Source: Kribbella sp. NBC_01245 (GTDB lineage Bacteria; Actinomycetota; Actinomycetes; Propionibacteriales; Kribbellaceae). Taken from it: a stretch of DNA of 64,000 nt. Positions 1 through 8,732 of the stretch are shown one piece after another. The notes beneath the pieces are model-generated. The model made no database searches. It worked only from the letters and a program-made list of their open reading frames with translations, and was not told the origin of the DNA. A program made the position numbers and the translations under genes. The DNA is taken from contig NZ_CP108487.1 of NCBI RefSeq assembly GCF_036226525.1, positions 4,216,001 to 4,280,000 of the forward strand. Direction: 5' to 3'. Position 1 is the first letter of the stretch, and each line of letters starts with the position of its first letter.

Positions 1-1
1 C

Positions 2-982
2 GACGAACCCGGCAAGATTCGGGTCACGGACGTCCCCGAGCCCGAACCCGGCCAAGGCGAGGTCCTGGTCGAGGTCGGCGCCTGCGGGGTCTGCGGCACC
101 GACCTGCACATCGCGGCGGGCGAGTTCCCGCCCACGCCGTACCCGATCGTTCCCGGCCACGAGTTCGCCGGCACGATCGTGGGCCTCGGCCCGGACGTCG
201 AAGGCGGTTGGGCGGTCGGCGACAAGGTGGCCGTGGACCCGTCGCTGTTCTGCGGGCACTGCCGCCAGTGCCGCCGCGGCCGGGGCAATCTCTGCGAGAA
301 CTGGAACGCCACCGGCGACACCGTGGACGGCGCCTTCGCCGAGCGCGTCGCCGTACCGGCCTCGACCTGCTACCGGCTCCCCGAGAACCTGAACTTCCAG
401 CAGGGCGCGTTGATCGAGCCGGTCTCCTGCGCCGTACACGGGCTGCGCCGCCTCGGTGTCGAGGTCGGCGAGCGCGTGCTGGTCATCGGCGCGGGCACGA
501 TGGGCCTGATCATGAGCCAACTGCTGATCGCGAGTGGCGCCCAGGTCACGGTCGTCGACCTGGCCGAGTCCAAGCTCGGACTGGCGAGCGAGTTCGGCGC
601 GGTCGAGGTCGCCACGTCGACAAAAGGCTTGTCCCGCAGGGGCTTCGACGCGGCCGTCGACGCGACCGGCGCTACCCGGGCGATCGAGGACGCGTTCGAC
701 GCACTCGATCGCGGCGGCCGGTTGGAGGTGTTCGGCGTGGCTGACGGCGAGGCCAAGATCACGCTGTCGCCGTTCCGGATCTACAACGACGAGATCCGCA
801 TCGTCGGCTCGATGGCGGTGCTGAACAGCTATGGCGAAGCCGTCGAACTCGTTGCCAACGGCACCATTTCGTCGGAACGCCTGATCTCGCACACCTTGCC
901 ACTGGACGATTTCGAACAGGCACTCGAACTGGTGCGGTCGGGGTCGGCGACGAAGGTCCAGATCCTGCCGAGGCCGTCATGA
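2..982 (+). CDS. Zinc-dependent alcohol/polyol dehydrogenase (5' end outside window)
   Basis: This is a medium-chain, zinc-dependent NAD(P) dehydrogenase. The frame is open from base 2, so the start lies upstream of the window; an ATG at 179 is internal because it would remove the catalytic motifs CGVCGTDLH and GHEFAG that are encoded before it. A structural-zinc cysteine set (CGHCRQCRRGRGNLC) and a Rossmann motif (VIGAGTMG) follow. The stop overlaps the ATG of the sugar-binding lipoprotein gene in an ATGA, so the two are translationally coupled. Sitting at the head of a Smo/Mtl-type polyol transporter operon, it probably oxidises the imported sugar alcohol (sorbitol, xylitol or similar). The substrate is inference; the family is clear. 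Confidence 0.9.
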   Translation, partial: DEPGKIRVTDVPEPEPGQGEVLVEVGACGVCGTDLHIAAGEFPPTPYPIVPGHEFAGTIVGLGPDVEGGWAVGDKVAVDPSLFCGHCRQCRRGRGNLCENWNATGDTVDGAFAERVAVPASTCYRLPENLNFQQGALIEPVSCAVHGLRRLGVEVGERVLVIGAGTMGLIMSQLLIASGAQVTVVDLAESKLGLASEFGAVEVATSTKGLSRRGFDAAVDATGATRAIEDAFDALDRGGRLEVFGVADGEAKITLSPFRIYNDEIRIVGSMAVLNSYGEAVELVANGTISSERLISHTLPLDDFEQALELVRSGSATKVQILPRPS

Positions 983-2322
983 AAACACGCGTGATTGTTC
1001 TGCTCGCGATCGCGGCGTTGCTCGCGGGTTGTGGCGGCGCCGGCTCCTGGGGTGGCGGCAGCAAAGACCAACTCGTGGTCGCGATCGTCTCGAACTCGCA
1101 GATGTCCGACGCGATCTCCCTGTCGGACCGGTTCGAGAAGGAGCACCCGGGCGTCGAGTTGACGTTCGTCTCGCTGTCGGAGAACGAGGCGCGCGCGAAG
1201 ATCACCGCCTCGGTCGCGACCGGTGGCGGCGAGTTCGACGTGGTGATGATCAGCAACTACGAGACCCCGATGTGGGCCGCGAACGGCTGGCTCGTGAACC
1301 TTCAGCCGTACGCCGACAAGACCGAGGGGTACGACCCGGACGACTTCATCCCGACCGTGCGTGAAGCCCTTTCGTACAAGGGTGATCTCTACTCCGTGCC
1401 GTTCTACGGGGAGTCGTCCTTCCTGGTCTATCGCAAGGACCTGTTCGACCAAGCCGGGCTGACCATGCCGGATCGGCCGACGTGGCAGCAGGTCGCGTCG
1501 TTCGCCTCGCAACTCGATAAGCCCGAGCAGAACCAGGTCGGCATCTGCCTGCGCGGTCTGGCTGGTTGGGGCGAGAACCTCGCGCCGATGAACACCGTGG
1601 TGAACACCTTCGGCGGCCGCTGGTTCGACGAGAACTGGAACGCGCAGCTCAACTCCCCCGAGAGCGCCGAGGCGATCAAGTTCTACGTCGACCTGGTTCG
1701 CAAACATGGCGAGCCCGGTGCCGCGACGGCCGGCTTCTCCGACTGCGCGACGCGTTACAGCCAAGGCCAAGCGGCCATGTGGTACGACGCAACGTCGATG
1801 GTCGGCGTGGTCGAATCGCCTTCGGACTCGACGGTTGTCGGCAAGAACGGCTACGCCCAGGCGCCAGTGGTGAAGTCGAAGAGCTCGGGCTGGCTCTACA
1901 GCTGGTCCCTGGCGATTCCGAGTACGTCGAAGAACCCGGACGCGGCGTGGGACTTCATGTCCTGGATGACGAACAAGGACTACATGAAGCTCGTCGGCAA
2001 TGAGCTCGGCTGGGAACGCGTACCACCCGGCAGCCGCCTCTCGACCTACCAGATCCCGGAGTACGCCGAGTCCGCGCAGGCCTACGCGAAACCGACGCTG
2101 ACCGCGATGGGCGAGGCCAACCAGGACAAGCCGACCGTGCAGCCAGTGCCGTACGTGGGCATCCAGTTCGTCGGCATACCCGAGTTCCAGGATCTCGGCA
2201 CCCGGGTCGGCCAGCAGATGTCGGCCGCCATCGCCGGACGGATCAGCGTGGACGAGGCGATCGCGCAGTCCCAGCGGTACGCCGCCGCCGTGGGCAAGGG
2301 ATACCAGGAGGCTTCCCGATGA
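979..2322 (+). CDS. Polyol ABC transporter substrate-binding lipoprotein (SmoE/MtlE-like)
   Basis: This is an extracellular family 1 solute-binding protein of 447 aa. It begins with a lipoprotein signal peptide ending in lipobox LLAGC, with Cys18 as the lipidation site. Stretches such as FDVVMISNYETPMWA, VPFYGESSFLVYRKDLF, GICLRGLAGWGEN and GGRWFDENW closely resemble the sorbitol/mannitol-binding proteins SmoE and MtlE, which supports polyols rather than oligosaccharides as ligand. It overlaps the dehydrogenase upstream and the first permease downstream, each by an ATGA. No ATP-binding subunit is encoded nearby; in actinobacteria such cassettes commonly borrow a shared MsiK-type ATPase. Confidence 0.9.
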   Translation: MKTRVIVLLAIAALLAGCGGAGSWGGGSKDQLVVAIVSNSQMSDAISLSDRFEKEHPGVELTFVSLSENEARAKITASVATGGGEFDVVMISNYETPMWAANGWLVNLQPYADKTEGYDPDDFIPTVREALSYKGDLYSVPFYGESSFLVYRKDLFDQAGLTMPDRPTWQQVASFASQLDKPEQNQVGICLRGLAGWGENLAPMNTVVNTFGGRWFDENWNAQLNSPESAEAIKFYVDLVRKHGEPGAATAGFSDCATRYSQGQAAMWYDATSMVGVVESPSDSTVVGKNGYAQAPVVKSKSSGWLYSWSLAIPSTSKNPDAAWDFMSWMTNKDYMKLVGNELGWERVPPGSRLSTYQIPEYAESAQAYAKPTLTAMGEANQDKPTVQPVPYVGIQFVGIPEFQDLGTRVGQQMSAAIAGRISVDEAIAQSQRYAAAVGKGYQEASR

Positions 2323-3260
2323 GTACAGCTGTGATGCCCGAGCCGTCGGTCCTTACCGATGACGCGCCGGCTCGTCGTACCGATCGCAAGGAGGGCTGGG
2401 CCCGGCGTGGACCGCTGTTGCCCGCACTGGTCTTCGCGATCCTCGTTACGCAGTTCCCATTCCTCGTAACCCTCTGGTATTCGCTGCAGTCCTGGAACCT
2501 GGTCAGGCCGGGCTCAAGGCGTTTCGTTGGCCTGAGCAACTACGGCCAGGTGTTCACCGATCGCGTCTTCCGGCAGGCTGCGCTCAACACGATCCTCATT
2601 ACCGGCTCCTGCGTCCTGGTGGCGTTGGTACTCGGCACAGGGCTCGCGATCCTGCTGGACCGGAAGTTCCCGGGCCGTGGCGTCGTACGGACCTTGCTGA
2701 TCACGCCGTTCCTGGTGATGCCGGTGGCCGGGGCGCTGCTCTGGGGCACGTCGATGTTCGACCCGAGCTTCGGCATCGTGAACTACGTGATCGGGTGGGT
2801 CGGGATCGATCCGGTCGACTGGGTGTCGAGTTACCCGCTCTTCTCGATCGTCACCGCGCTTGTGTGGCAGTGGACGCCGTTCATGATGTTGTTGATCCTG
2901 GCCGGTCTGCAAAGCCAGAACACGTCGGTGCTGGAGGCGGCCTCGGTGGACGGCGCCAGCCCGTTCAAGACGTTCGTCTTCGTCACGCTGCCGCACTTGC
3001 GCCGGTATCTGGAGCTGTCGGTATTGCTCGGCGCGATCTACGTGGTCAACACGTTCGACCACATCTACATGATGACCCAGGGTGGTCCGGGTACGGCGAG
3101 CGCGAACCTGCCGTTCTACATCTACCAGCGCGCGTTCCTCGGCTTCGATGTCGGTCAGGCCGCCGCGATGGGAGTGGTGGTGGTGATCGGCACCATCATC
3201 GTCTCGACCGTGGCCCTGCGGCTGATCTTCACCAGCTTCACGAAGGAGGGCACCGAATGA
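2319..3260 (+). CDS. Polyol ABC transporter permease (SmoF/MalF-type)
   Basis: An inner-membrane permease of 313 aa in the MalF/UgpA family. A cytoplasmic N-terminus of about 35 residues (MSTAVMPEPSVL...) precedes six predicted hydrophobic segments. The EAA loop that contacts the ATPase is visible as EAASVDGASPFKTFVFVTLPHL near residue 205. The ATG overlaps the stop of the binding-protein gene, and the gene ends in an ATGA overlap with the second permease. With that partner it should form the membrane channel for the polyol captured by the lipoprotein. Confidence 0.92.
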   Translation: MSTAVMPEPSVLTDDAPARRTDRKEGWARRGPLLPALVFAILVTQFPFLVTLWYSLQSWNLVRPGSRRFVGLSNYGQVFTDRVFRQAALNTILITGSCVLVALVLGTGLAILLDRKFPGRGVVRTLLITPFLVMPVAGALLWGTSMFDPSFGIVNYVIGWVGIDPVDWVSSYPLFSIVTALVWQWTPFMMLLILAGLQSQNTSVLEAASVDGASPFKTFVFVTLPHLRRYLELSVLLGAIYVVNTFDHIYMMTQGGPGTASANLPFYIYQRAFLGFDVGQAAAMGVVVVIGTIIVSTVALRLIFTSFTKEGTE

Positions 3261-4075
3261 GCCGGAAACGCACGATCAGCTCGGTCACGACCGGTTTCAC
3301 CTGGTTGATCGCCCTGCTGTTCTTCTTCCCCGTGTTCTGGATGGTGCTCACCTCCTTCAAGCAGGAGGCCGACGCCTACACGGAAACGCCGAAGCTGTTC
3401 TTCAAGCCGACGCTGGACCAGTTCGCCGGCGTCTTCGAACGTGGCGCCGGGCCGTACTTCGCGAACTCCCTGGTCGCCTCGATCGTCTCGACCCTGCTGG
3501 TGTTGCTGCTCGCCACGCCGGCGGCGTACGCGCTGTCGATCCGGCCGGTTCGCAAGACGCAGGACGTGCTGTTCTTCTTCATCTCGACCAAGATGCTGCC
3601 GGTGGTCGCGGTGATCGTCCCGCTGTACGTCATCGCCGGCGAGATCAAGGCCCTCGACAACCTCTGGGTGCTGATCGTGCTCTACACCGCGATGAACCTG
3701 CCGATCGCGGTCTGGATGATGCGCTCGTTCCTTCAAGAGATCCCGTCCGAGGTGCTTGAGGCCGCGTCGGTCGACGGCGCGTCGCTGCGGCAGACCTGGG
3801 TCAGCGTGATGGCGCCGATGGTGGCACCGGGTATCGCCGCCACGGCCCTGATCTGCGTCATCTTCACCTGGAACGAGTTCTTCTTCGCGGTGAACCTGAC
3901 CGCCTCGGCCTCCCCCACCGTCCCGGTCTACCTGGTCGGCTTCATCACCAGCGAAGGCCTCTACTGGGCCCAACTCTCCGCCGCCGCCACCCTCGCCTCC
4001 CTCCCGGTCGTCATCGCCGGCTGGATAGCCCAAAAGCAACTGGTCCGAGGCCTCTCCATGGGCGCCATCAAGTAG
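3257..4075 (+). CDS. Polyol ABC transporter permease (SmoG/MalG-type)
   Basis: The second permease of the cassette, 272 aa, MalG family. I place the start at the ATG at 3257 (MSRKRTISSV), which overlaps the preceding stop by 4 bp; a longer open frame from 2795 runs antiphase through the first permease and is an artefact. The EAA loop reads EAASVDGASLRQTWVSVMAP near residue 172, and the hydrophobic segments fit six membrane spans. The stop is followed at once by a strong hairpin that could end the operon. Confidence 0.92.
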   Translation: MSRKRTISSVTTGFTWLIALLFFFPVFWMVLTSFKQEADAYTETPKLFFKPTLDQFAGVFERGAGPYFANSLVASIVSTLLVLLLATPAAYALSIRPVRKTQDVLFFFISTKMLPVVAVIVPLYVIAGEIKALDNLWVLIVLYTAMNLPIAVWMMRSFLQEIPSEVLEAASVDGASLRQTWVSVMAPMVAPGIAATALICVIFTWNEFFFAVNLTASASPTVPVYLVGFITSEGLYWAQLSAAATLASLPVVIAGWIAQKQLVRGLSMGAIK

Positions 4076-4076
4076 G

Positions 4077-4137
4077 CCACCCTCTTTCTGTCCGCGAGTG
4101 GACGCGACCACTCGCGGGCAGGAAGAGGTGGGGTGGC
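4077..4137 (+). terminator. Long hairpin after the polyol operon
   Basis: The arms CCGCGAGTGG and CCACTCGCGG pair perfectly around a 6-nt loop, and pairing extends outward through CTTTCTG/CAGGAAG and CCACC/GGTGG. It lies 2 bp after the permease stop and just before the GTG of the kinase gene. It probably terminates or attenuates transcription between the transporter operon and the kinase/uronate dehydrogenase pair. There is no clear U tract, which is usual in high-GC actinobacteria. Confidence 0.6.
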
Positions 4138-4148
4138 AGGATGGCGCG

Positions 4149-4751
4149 GTGAGTGTGAGGGTGATTTTGCTGGCTGGGCCGTCGGGGACGGGGAAGTCGC
4201 ACCTGGCGGAAACGTTGGGGCTGCCGGTGGTTCGGCTGGACGACTTCTACCGGGATGGGGACGACGCCGCCATGCCGAGGTCGCCGCTGGGCATCGTGGA
4301 CTGGGACCACCCGGGCTCGTGGGATGCCGACCGAGCCGTGGACGCGCTCGCGGAGCTCTGCGCGACCGGGGTCGCGGATATGCCGATCTACGACATCTCC
4401 GCCGACGGGACGGTCGGGCATCGTCCTGTCAGTACGCACGGCTCGCGCCTGGTCGTTGCCGAGGGCATCTTCGCCGATCAGGTCGTACCCGAGTTGCGCC
4501 GCCGGGGGCTGCTCGCGGCCGCGATCTGCATTCGGCATCACCGCATCGTCACGTTCGTCCGCCGCCTCCAGCGCGATCTGCGCGAACACCGCAAGCCTGC
4601 GCCGACACTGGTCCGCCGCGGGTTGTTGTTGCTCAAGGACGAGCCTCACGTCGTACGACGTTGCCTGGCCGCGGGTTGCGAACCGCTGACGCCACGGGCC
4701 ACCCGGCGCCGGATCGCGGAGTTGATCGCCCAGCAGGAGGAGCAGGTATGA
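4149..4751 (+). CDS. Uridine-kinase-like P-loop kinase
   Basis: A 200-aa protein with Walker A GPSGTGKS close to the N-terminus and the sequence VVRLDDFYRDGDD, where the DDFY acids are typical of the uridine kinase/phosphoribulokinase superfamily. I chose GTG 4149 because the P-loop then sits about 10 residues from the N-terminus, as in relatives; the upstream ATG 4098 would add residues encoded inside the hairpin. It overlaps the next gene by ATGA, so it is co-translated with the uronate dehydrogenase. The substrate could be a nucleoside or a sugar; the neighbours hint at a carbohydrate, but that is speculation. Confidence 0.75.
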   Translation: MSVRVILLAGPSGTGKSHLAETLGLPVVRLDDFYRDGDDAAMPRSPLGIVDWDHPGSWDADRAVDALAELCATGVADMPIYDISADGTVGHRPVSTHGSRLVVAEGIFADQVVPELRRRGLLAAAICIRHHRIVTFVRRLQRDLREHRKPAPTLVRRGLLLLKDEPHVVRRCLAAGCEPLTPRATRRRIAELIAQQEEQV

Positions 4752-5539
4752 CCGTCCTGATCACCGGGGCCGCCGGCTTGATCGGCACCATCCTGCGCGA
4801 GCGTCTCGATCGGCCGTTGCGCCTGCTCGACGTGGTGGAGCCGCCGGCTGCCGCGCCAGGCGAATCGGTCGAGATCCTGCCGGCCACCTCGGTCACGCAT
4901 CTGCCCGCACTCCGCTTCGCCTGCGAGGGCGTCGATGCCGTCATCCACCTGGGCGGTATCCCGTTGGAGGACCGCTGGGAGAAGATCCTCGCGGTCAACA
5001 TCGACGGCACCCGGGCCGTACTCGAGGCGGCGCGCCAGGCCGGCGTACCGCGGGTGATCCTTGCCTCTAGCAACCATGCCGTCGGGTTCGAACGACGCTC
5101 GCAGGCGCCGCCGGAAGGCCTGCCGGCCGACGTACCGCCGAAGCCGGACACGTACTACGGCATGAGCAAGGCGGCGATGGAGGCGCTGGGCAGTCTGTAC
5201 CACTCGCGGTACGGGATGGACGTGGTCTGCCTGCGGATCGGGTCCTGCCGCGAGCAGCCCTTCGCCGCGTCCGAGCTGCCGATCTGGTTGTCGCCCGATG
5301 ACATGGGCCGGTTGGCGGTGGCCGCGCTGGATACGCCGGCGCCGGGATTCCGGATCGTCTGGGGTGTTTCGCGCAATACCGCCCGCTGGTGGTCGCTGGC
5401 CGAGGGCGAGGCGATCGGCTACCACCCGGCCGACGATTCGGCGGCGTTCGCGGCGGACGTCGTACCGGATGACACCACCGATGACCTGCTCGGCGCGGAT
5501 TTTTGCCGGCGGCCACTCGGCGAGCCGTTCACGCTCTGA
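4748..5539 (+). CDS. udh: Uronate dehydrogenase (NAD-dependent SDR family)
   Basis: A 263-aa extended short-chain dehydrogenase with an N-terminal NAD motif (TGAAGLIG) and catalytic YxxxK in YYGMSKAAME. The motifs ASSNHAVGF, CLRIGSC, IWLSPDDM and VWGVSRNTARWW match characterised uronate dehydrogenases (EC 1.1.1.203, Agrobacterium/Pseudomonas Udh), which oxidise galacturonate or glucuronate to the aldarolactone. The start ATG overlaps the kinase stop. With the polyol transporter upstream it suggests a locus for oxidised sugars and sugar alcohols from plant material. Assignment to the Udh family is strong; the exact uronate is not shown. Confidence 0.85.
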   Translation: MTVLITGAAGLIGTILRERLDRPLRLLDVVEPPAAAPGESVEILPATSVTHLPALRFACEGVDAVIHLGGIPLEDRWEKILAVNIDGTRAVLEAARQAGVPRVILASSNHAVGFERRSQAPPEGLPADVPPKPDTYYGMSKAAMEALGSLYHSRYGMDVVCLRIGSCREQPFAASELPIWLSPDDMGRLAVAALDTPAPGFRIVWGVSRNTARWWSLAEGEAIGYHPADDSAAFAADVVPDDTTDDLLGADFCRRPLGEPFTL

Positions 5540-5611
5540 GACCGTTCGCCTGCCGTTCATCTGCGACTGGTCCGATCCGAGGGAACCATCCCCGGACCCG
5601 CGGAGGTTTCC

Positions 5612-6310
5612 GTGCGGCGCGTGCTCCGACCGTCTGCCCTGCTGCTGACGCCTGCCCTGGTTCTGACGTCTGCCCTGGTGCTGACCGCTTGCGGCACGGG
5701 CGAGACCGGCACGGGCTCGCAGGCGACCGACGCGCAGGCGAAGACGGACGTGGCTCCGGTCAAGGCGCCGCTCACCGGTCTGGCCGCGTTGGTCGTCACG
5801 CCTTCCGGCTTCCGGTCGCCGCCGGTTCGGAGCGGGCGCGAGATCTCCGGGCCGTTCAACACCACGAAGTACGTCGAGCAGCACTCCACCGCGCCGTACG
5901 AGGATCGCGCCCTGCTACTCAACGCCGACTTCACCGAGGGGTACTACGCGACCCGGATCAGCGCCGACCGCCGGACCACGGCGACCACCTACCTCTTCCG
6001 CGCGGGCACACCGGCGAAGGCCCGAACCCTGCAACACGGCATGTGGGCGGAAGACACACACGGCACGCCGTTCCGCGTGCCCGGCGTCGGAAACGTCCAA
6101 ACCGGCACCAAGGTCATCGTCAGCGCCACGTCCGGCCGAACCGTCGCAGCCATGGACGTCACCTTCACCATCGGCCGCACCGTCGTCCGCATCAACGTCC
6201 GCCGCCACCTAGCCGACAACGAACTGGGCCTACTCCCCAACACCCGCCTCGCGACAACCCTCGCCCAACAGCAATACCGCCGCCTCCGGTTGCCCGCAGC
6301 AACCAAATAG
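5612..6310 (+). CDS. Hypothetical lipoprotein
   Basis: A 232-aa protein starting at GTG 5612, 12 nt after a GGAGG. The signal peptide ends in lipobox LTAC with Cys27, so the mature protein should be membrane-anchored outside the cell. The signal peptide contains an internal DNA duplication (two near-identical 18-bp units giving LTPALV and LTSALV). The mature part has no motif I recognise; it is rich in beta-prone segments such as GTKVIVSATSGRTVAAMDVTF. It converges with another lipoprotein gene 8 bp away. Confidence 0.7.
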   Translation: MRRVLRPSALLLTPALVLTSALVLTACGTGETGTGSQATDAQAKTDVAPVKAPLTGLAALVVTPSGFRSPPVRSGREISGPFNTTKYVEQHSTAPYEDRALLLNADFTEGYYATRISADRRTTATTYLFRAGTPAKARTLQHGMWAEDTHGTPFRVPGVGNVQTGTKVIVSATSGRTVAAMDVTFTIGRTVVRINVRRHLADNELGLLPNTRLATTLAQQQYRRLRLPAATK

Positions 6311-6318
6311 AGGCAGGG

Positions 6319-6972
6319 TTAGGTGGTGGGGGTGCAGGGGGTGTTTTTGAGGGTGTATTCGGTGAGCATCCAGGCTCCGCCCATGTTCGTGAGGATGACG
6401 GTCAGCTTCAGTTTCGGCCACTTCGTGGCGCCTGGGCCTCGGTAGGCGACGCCGTTCGCGCGGACGAGTACTGACTTGCTCTGGTCGTAGCAACCGGTCA
6501 GCAGCACTAGGCGTAGACTCGCGCCCCTCACTCGCGCCGTGACTTTCACCAAACCCCCGCTCAGGTCCTTCCTGGCGACCTGGCCTGCCACGTTGTCCCG
6601 GATCGATTTCACCAGTGCCGGGACCGCGATCTCCTTGAGACCGGGGTCGTCGACGTTCGTGGCGAGCATCTTGTGGGTTCGCCGCTCGAAGTCGGCGTAC
6701 GACCGGAGCGCGGCGCGCGCGGTGCCGGGCTTCGCGGGCAGGTCCAGGGTCAGCGTCAGCGTGCCGTACTTCTGCACGCTCCGGGGCTTGTCCGGCGCAG
6801 GGGTGGTGGCGCTCGGCGTGGGCGTTGCACTAGGGGTGCTGGCCGATGGGGTCGCGGTGGGACTCGTCGTCGGCGGCGGGTCGGCAACCTCGTCGGTACC
6901 GCCACAGGCCACCAACGACATCACCGATGCGCCAGCCAGCAACGACGATAGGATCCAACGAGAACTCTTCAC
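6319..6972 (-). CDS. Hypothetical lipoprotein with Pro/Thr/Ser-rich linker
   Basis: A 217-aa protein with a signal peptide ending in LVAC (Cys23). A low-complexity linker of Pro, Thr, Ser and Ala spans roughly residues 32-62 and separates the lipid anchor from a C-terminal domain of about 150 residues that contains two cysteines (LTGCYDQS and KNTPCTPT) which may form a disulphide. I do not recognise the domain. The gene stands alone between the convergent lipoprotein and deoA. Confidence 0.7.
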   Translation of the reverse strand: MKSSRWILSSLLAGASVMSLVACGGTDEVADPPPTTSPTATPSASTPSATPTPSATTPAPDKPRSVQKYGTLTLTLDLPAKPGTARAALRSYADFERRTHKMLATNVDDPGLKEIAVPALVKSIRDNVAGQVARKDLSGGLVKVTARVRGASLRLVLLTGCYDQSKSVLVRANGVAYRGPGATKWPKLKLTVILTNMGGAWMLTEYTLKNTPCTPTT

Positions 6973-7053
6973 CGGTTCAATTCCCTAGATTTCTAGCCGA
7001 TTCGACGACCCGAGGCTACTGCCGAACCAGACCAATCGAGCGACCGGCCGGAA

Positions 7054-8337
7054 TCAGGCGGTGATCTTGTCGATGATCAAAGGCGTCGGGCTGTACGACG
7101 TACCGATCTCGACTGCGTCGGTAAGGGATTCGAGGGCGCGCTCAAAGCGAGATGAGGCGTCGGCGTGGAGCGTAAGGAGAGGCTGACCCTCCACGACCGT
7201 GTCGCCCGGCTTGGCGTGTAGCTCGATCCCGGCGACAGGCGAAACCGGGTCTTCCTTGCGCGCGCGGCCGGCGCCGAGGCGCCATGCGGCCACGCCAACG
7301 GCGAGGGCGTCCAGGCGAGTCAGTACGCCGGAGGCCGGCGCCGTGACGACGTGGGTCTCGGGCGCGACGGGGAGCTCGGCGGAAGGGTCGCCACCTTGGG
7401 CCGCGATCATCCGGCGCCACGCGTCCATCGCCGTACCGTCGCGCAGCTTCTCCGAAGGGTCCACGTCCGTGACGCCTGCGGCCGCGAGCATCTCGACGGC
7501 CAAGGCGACGGTCAGTTCAACCACGTCGGACGGGCCGCCACCGGCGAGCACCTCGACCGATTCGCGGACCTCCAACGCGTTACCGGCGGTTAGACCGAGA
7601 GGCGTCGACATATCCGTCAACAGCGCGACGGTACGCACGCCCGCATCGGTGCCGAGGGCAACCATCGTCTCAGCCAGTTCGCGCGCGTCCGCGAGTTCCT
7701 TCATAAAGGCGCCTGTGCCGACCTTGACGTCCAGCACAAGCGCACCCGTGCCTTCGGCGATCTTCTTGCTCATGATCGAGCTGGCGATCAACGGAATCGC
7801 CTCGACCGTGCCAGTCACGTCCCGGAGGGCGTACAGCTTCTTGTCCGCCGGAGCCAACCCGTCACCCGCGGCGCAAATGACCGCGCCCACGTCGTCGAGC
7901 TGGCGCATCATCTCGTCGTTGGACAGTGCCGCACGCCAACCGGGGATCGACTCGAGCTTGTCCAGCGTGCCGCCGGTGTGGCCGAGGCCGCGGCCGGACA
8001 GCTGCGGTACGGCGACACCGCAGGCCGCCACCAAAGGGGCCAACGGCAACGTGATCTTGTCGCCGACGCCACCCGTCGAGTGCTTGTCCGCGGTCGGCCG
8101 GGACAGTTTCGAGAAGTCCATCCGCTCGCCCGACGCGATCATCGCGGCCGTCCAGCGGGAGATCTCGCGCCGGTTCATCCCGTTCAGCAGGATCGCCATC
8201 GCGAGCGAGGACATCTGCTCGTCCGCCACCGCACCCCGGGTGTACGCGTCGATCACCCAGTCGATCTGGCCATCGCTCAGCTCACCGCGATCCCGCTTGG
8301 TCCGGATCACGTCGACCGCGTCGAACTTCTCGCTCAC
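7054..8337 (-). CDS. deoA: Thymidine phosphorylase
   Basis: A 427-aa pyrimidine-nucleoside phosphorylase, which cleaves thymidine or deoxyuridine with phosphate to base and deoxyribose-1-phosphate. The family signature SGRGLGHTGGTLDKLESIPG and the substrate-binding stretch DKHSTGGVGDK are intact. I start it at GTG 8337 (VSEKFDAVDVI), which overlaps the cdd stop by GTGA; a longer frame to 8466 would run inside cdd. Last gene of a nucleoside uptake and salvage operon. Confidence 0.95.
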   Translation of the reverse strand: MSEKFDAVDVIRTKRDRGELSDGQIDWVIDAYTRGAVADEQMSSLAMAILLNGMNRREISRWTAAMIASGERMDFSKLSRPTADKHSTGGVGDKITLPLAPLVAACGVAVPQLSGRGLGHTGGTLDKLESIPGWRAALSNDEMMRQLDDVGAVICAAGDGLAPADKKLYALRDVTGTVEAIPLIASSIMSKKIAEGTGALVLDVKVGTGAFMKELADARELAETMVALGTDAGVRTVALLTDMSTPLGLTAGNALEVRESVEVLAGGGPSDVVELTVALAVEMLAAAGVTDVDPSEKLRDGTAMDAWRRMIAAQGGDPSAELPVAPETHVVTAPASGVLTRLDALAVGVAAWRLGAGRARKEDPVSPVAGIELHAKPGDTVVEGQPLLTLHADASSRFERALESLTDAVEIGTSYSPTPLIIDKITA

Positions 8338-8729
8338 TTCTTCTCCAGGTTCTCGGGTCCGAACGCGTCCGGCAGGATCTCGCTCATCGGGCGTACGCCG
8401 GCCGCCAGCTCCACCAGCAGGTTCGGGCCACCGTGTTCGTACAGCAGTTGGCGGCAGCGTCCGCATGGCATCAGGATCCGCTCATCGCCGTCCACACACG
8501 TGAAGGCGACGAGCCGGCCACCACCGGTCAGCTGCAACGCCGAGACCAGACCGCATTCCGCGCACAGCGACAGGCCGTACGACGCGTTCTCGACGTTGCA
8601 TCCGGCAACGATCCGGCCGTCGTCGACCAGCGCCGCGGCGCCCACCGGGTACGACGAATAGGGCGCGTACGCCCGTCGCATCGCCTCGACGGCCGCCGCC
8701 CGCAACGCCTTCCAATCGACCGGTGTCAC
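8334..8729 (-). CDS. cdd: Cytidine deaminase
   Basis: A 131-aa homotetrameric-type cytidine deaminase that converts (deoxy)cytidine to (deoxy)uridine. The zinc site is intact: CAE in GLSLCAECGL supplies a Cys ligand and the proton-shuttling Glu, and PCGRCRQ supplies the other two cysteines. It lies 3 bp after the permease gene and overlaps deoA, so imported cytidine can be deaminated and then the deoxyuridine phosphorolysed by the neighbouring product. Confidence 0.96.
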   Translation of the reverse strand: MTPVDWKALRAAAVEAMRRAYAPYSSYPVGAAALVDDGRIVAGCNVENASYGLSLCAECGLVSALQLTGGGRLVAFTCVDGDERILMPCGRCRQLLYEHGGPNLLVELAAGVRPMSEILPDAFGPENLEKK

Positions 8730-8732
8730 GGC

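Noticed and set aside
4077..4137. The hairpin after the polyol operon as a riboswitch for the kinase gene.
   Set aside because: It is a simple long stem without the multi-helix architecture of known riboswitches; terminator/attenuator is the simpler reading.
4098..4148. ATG 4098 as the start of the kinase.
   Set aside because: It lies within the hairpin and adds residues not expected before the P-loop; GTG 4149 fits better.
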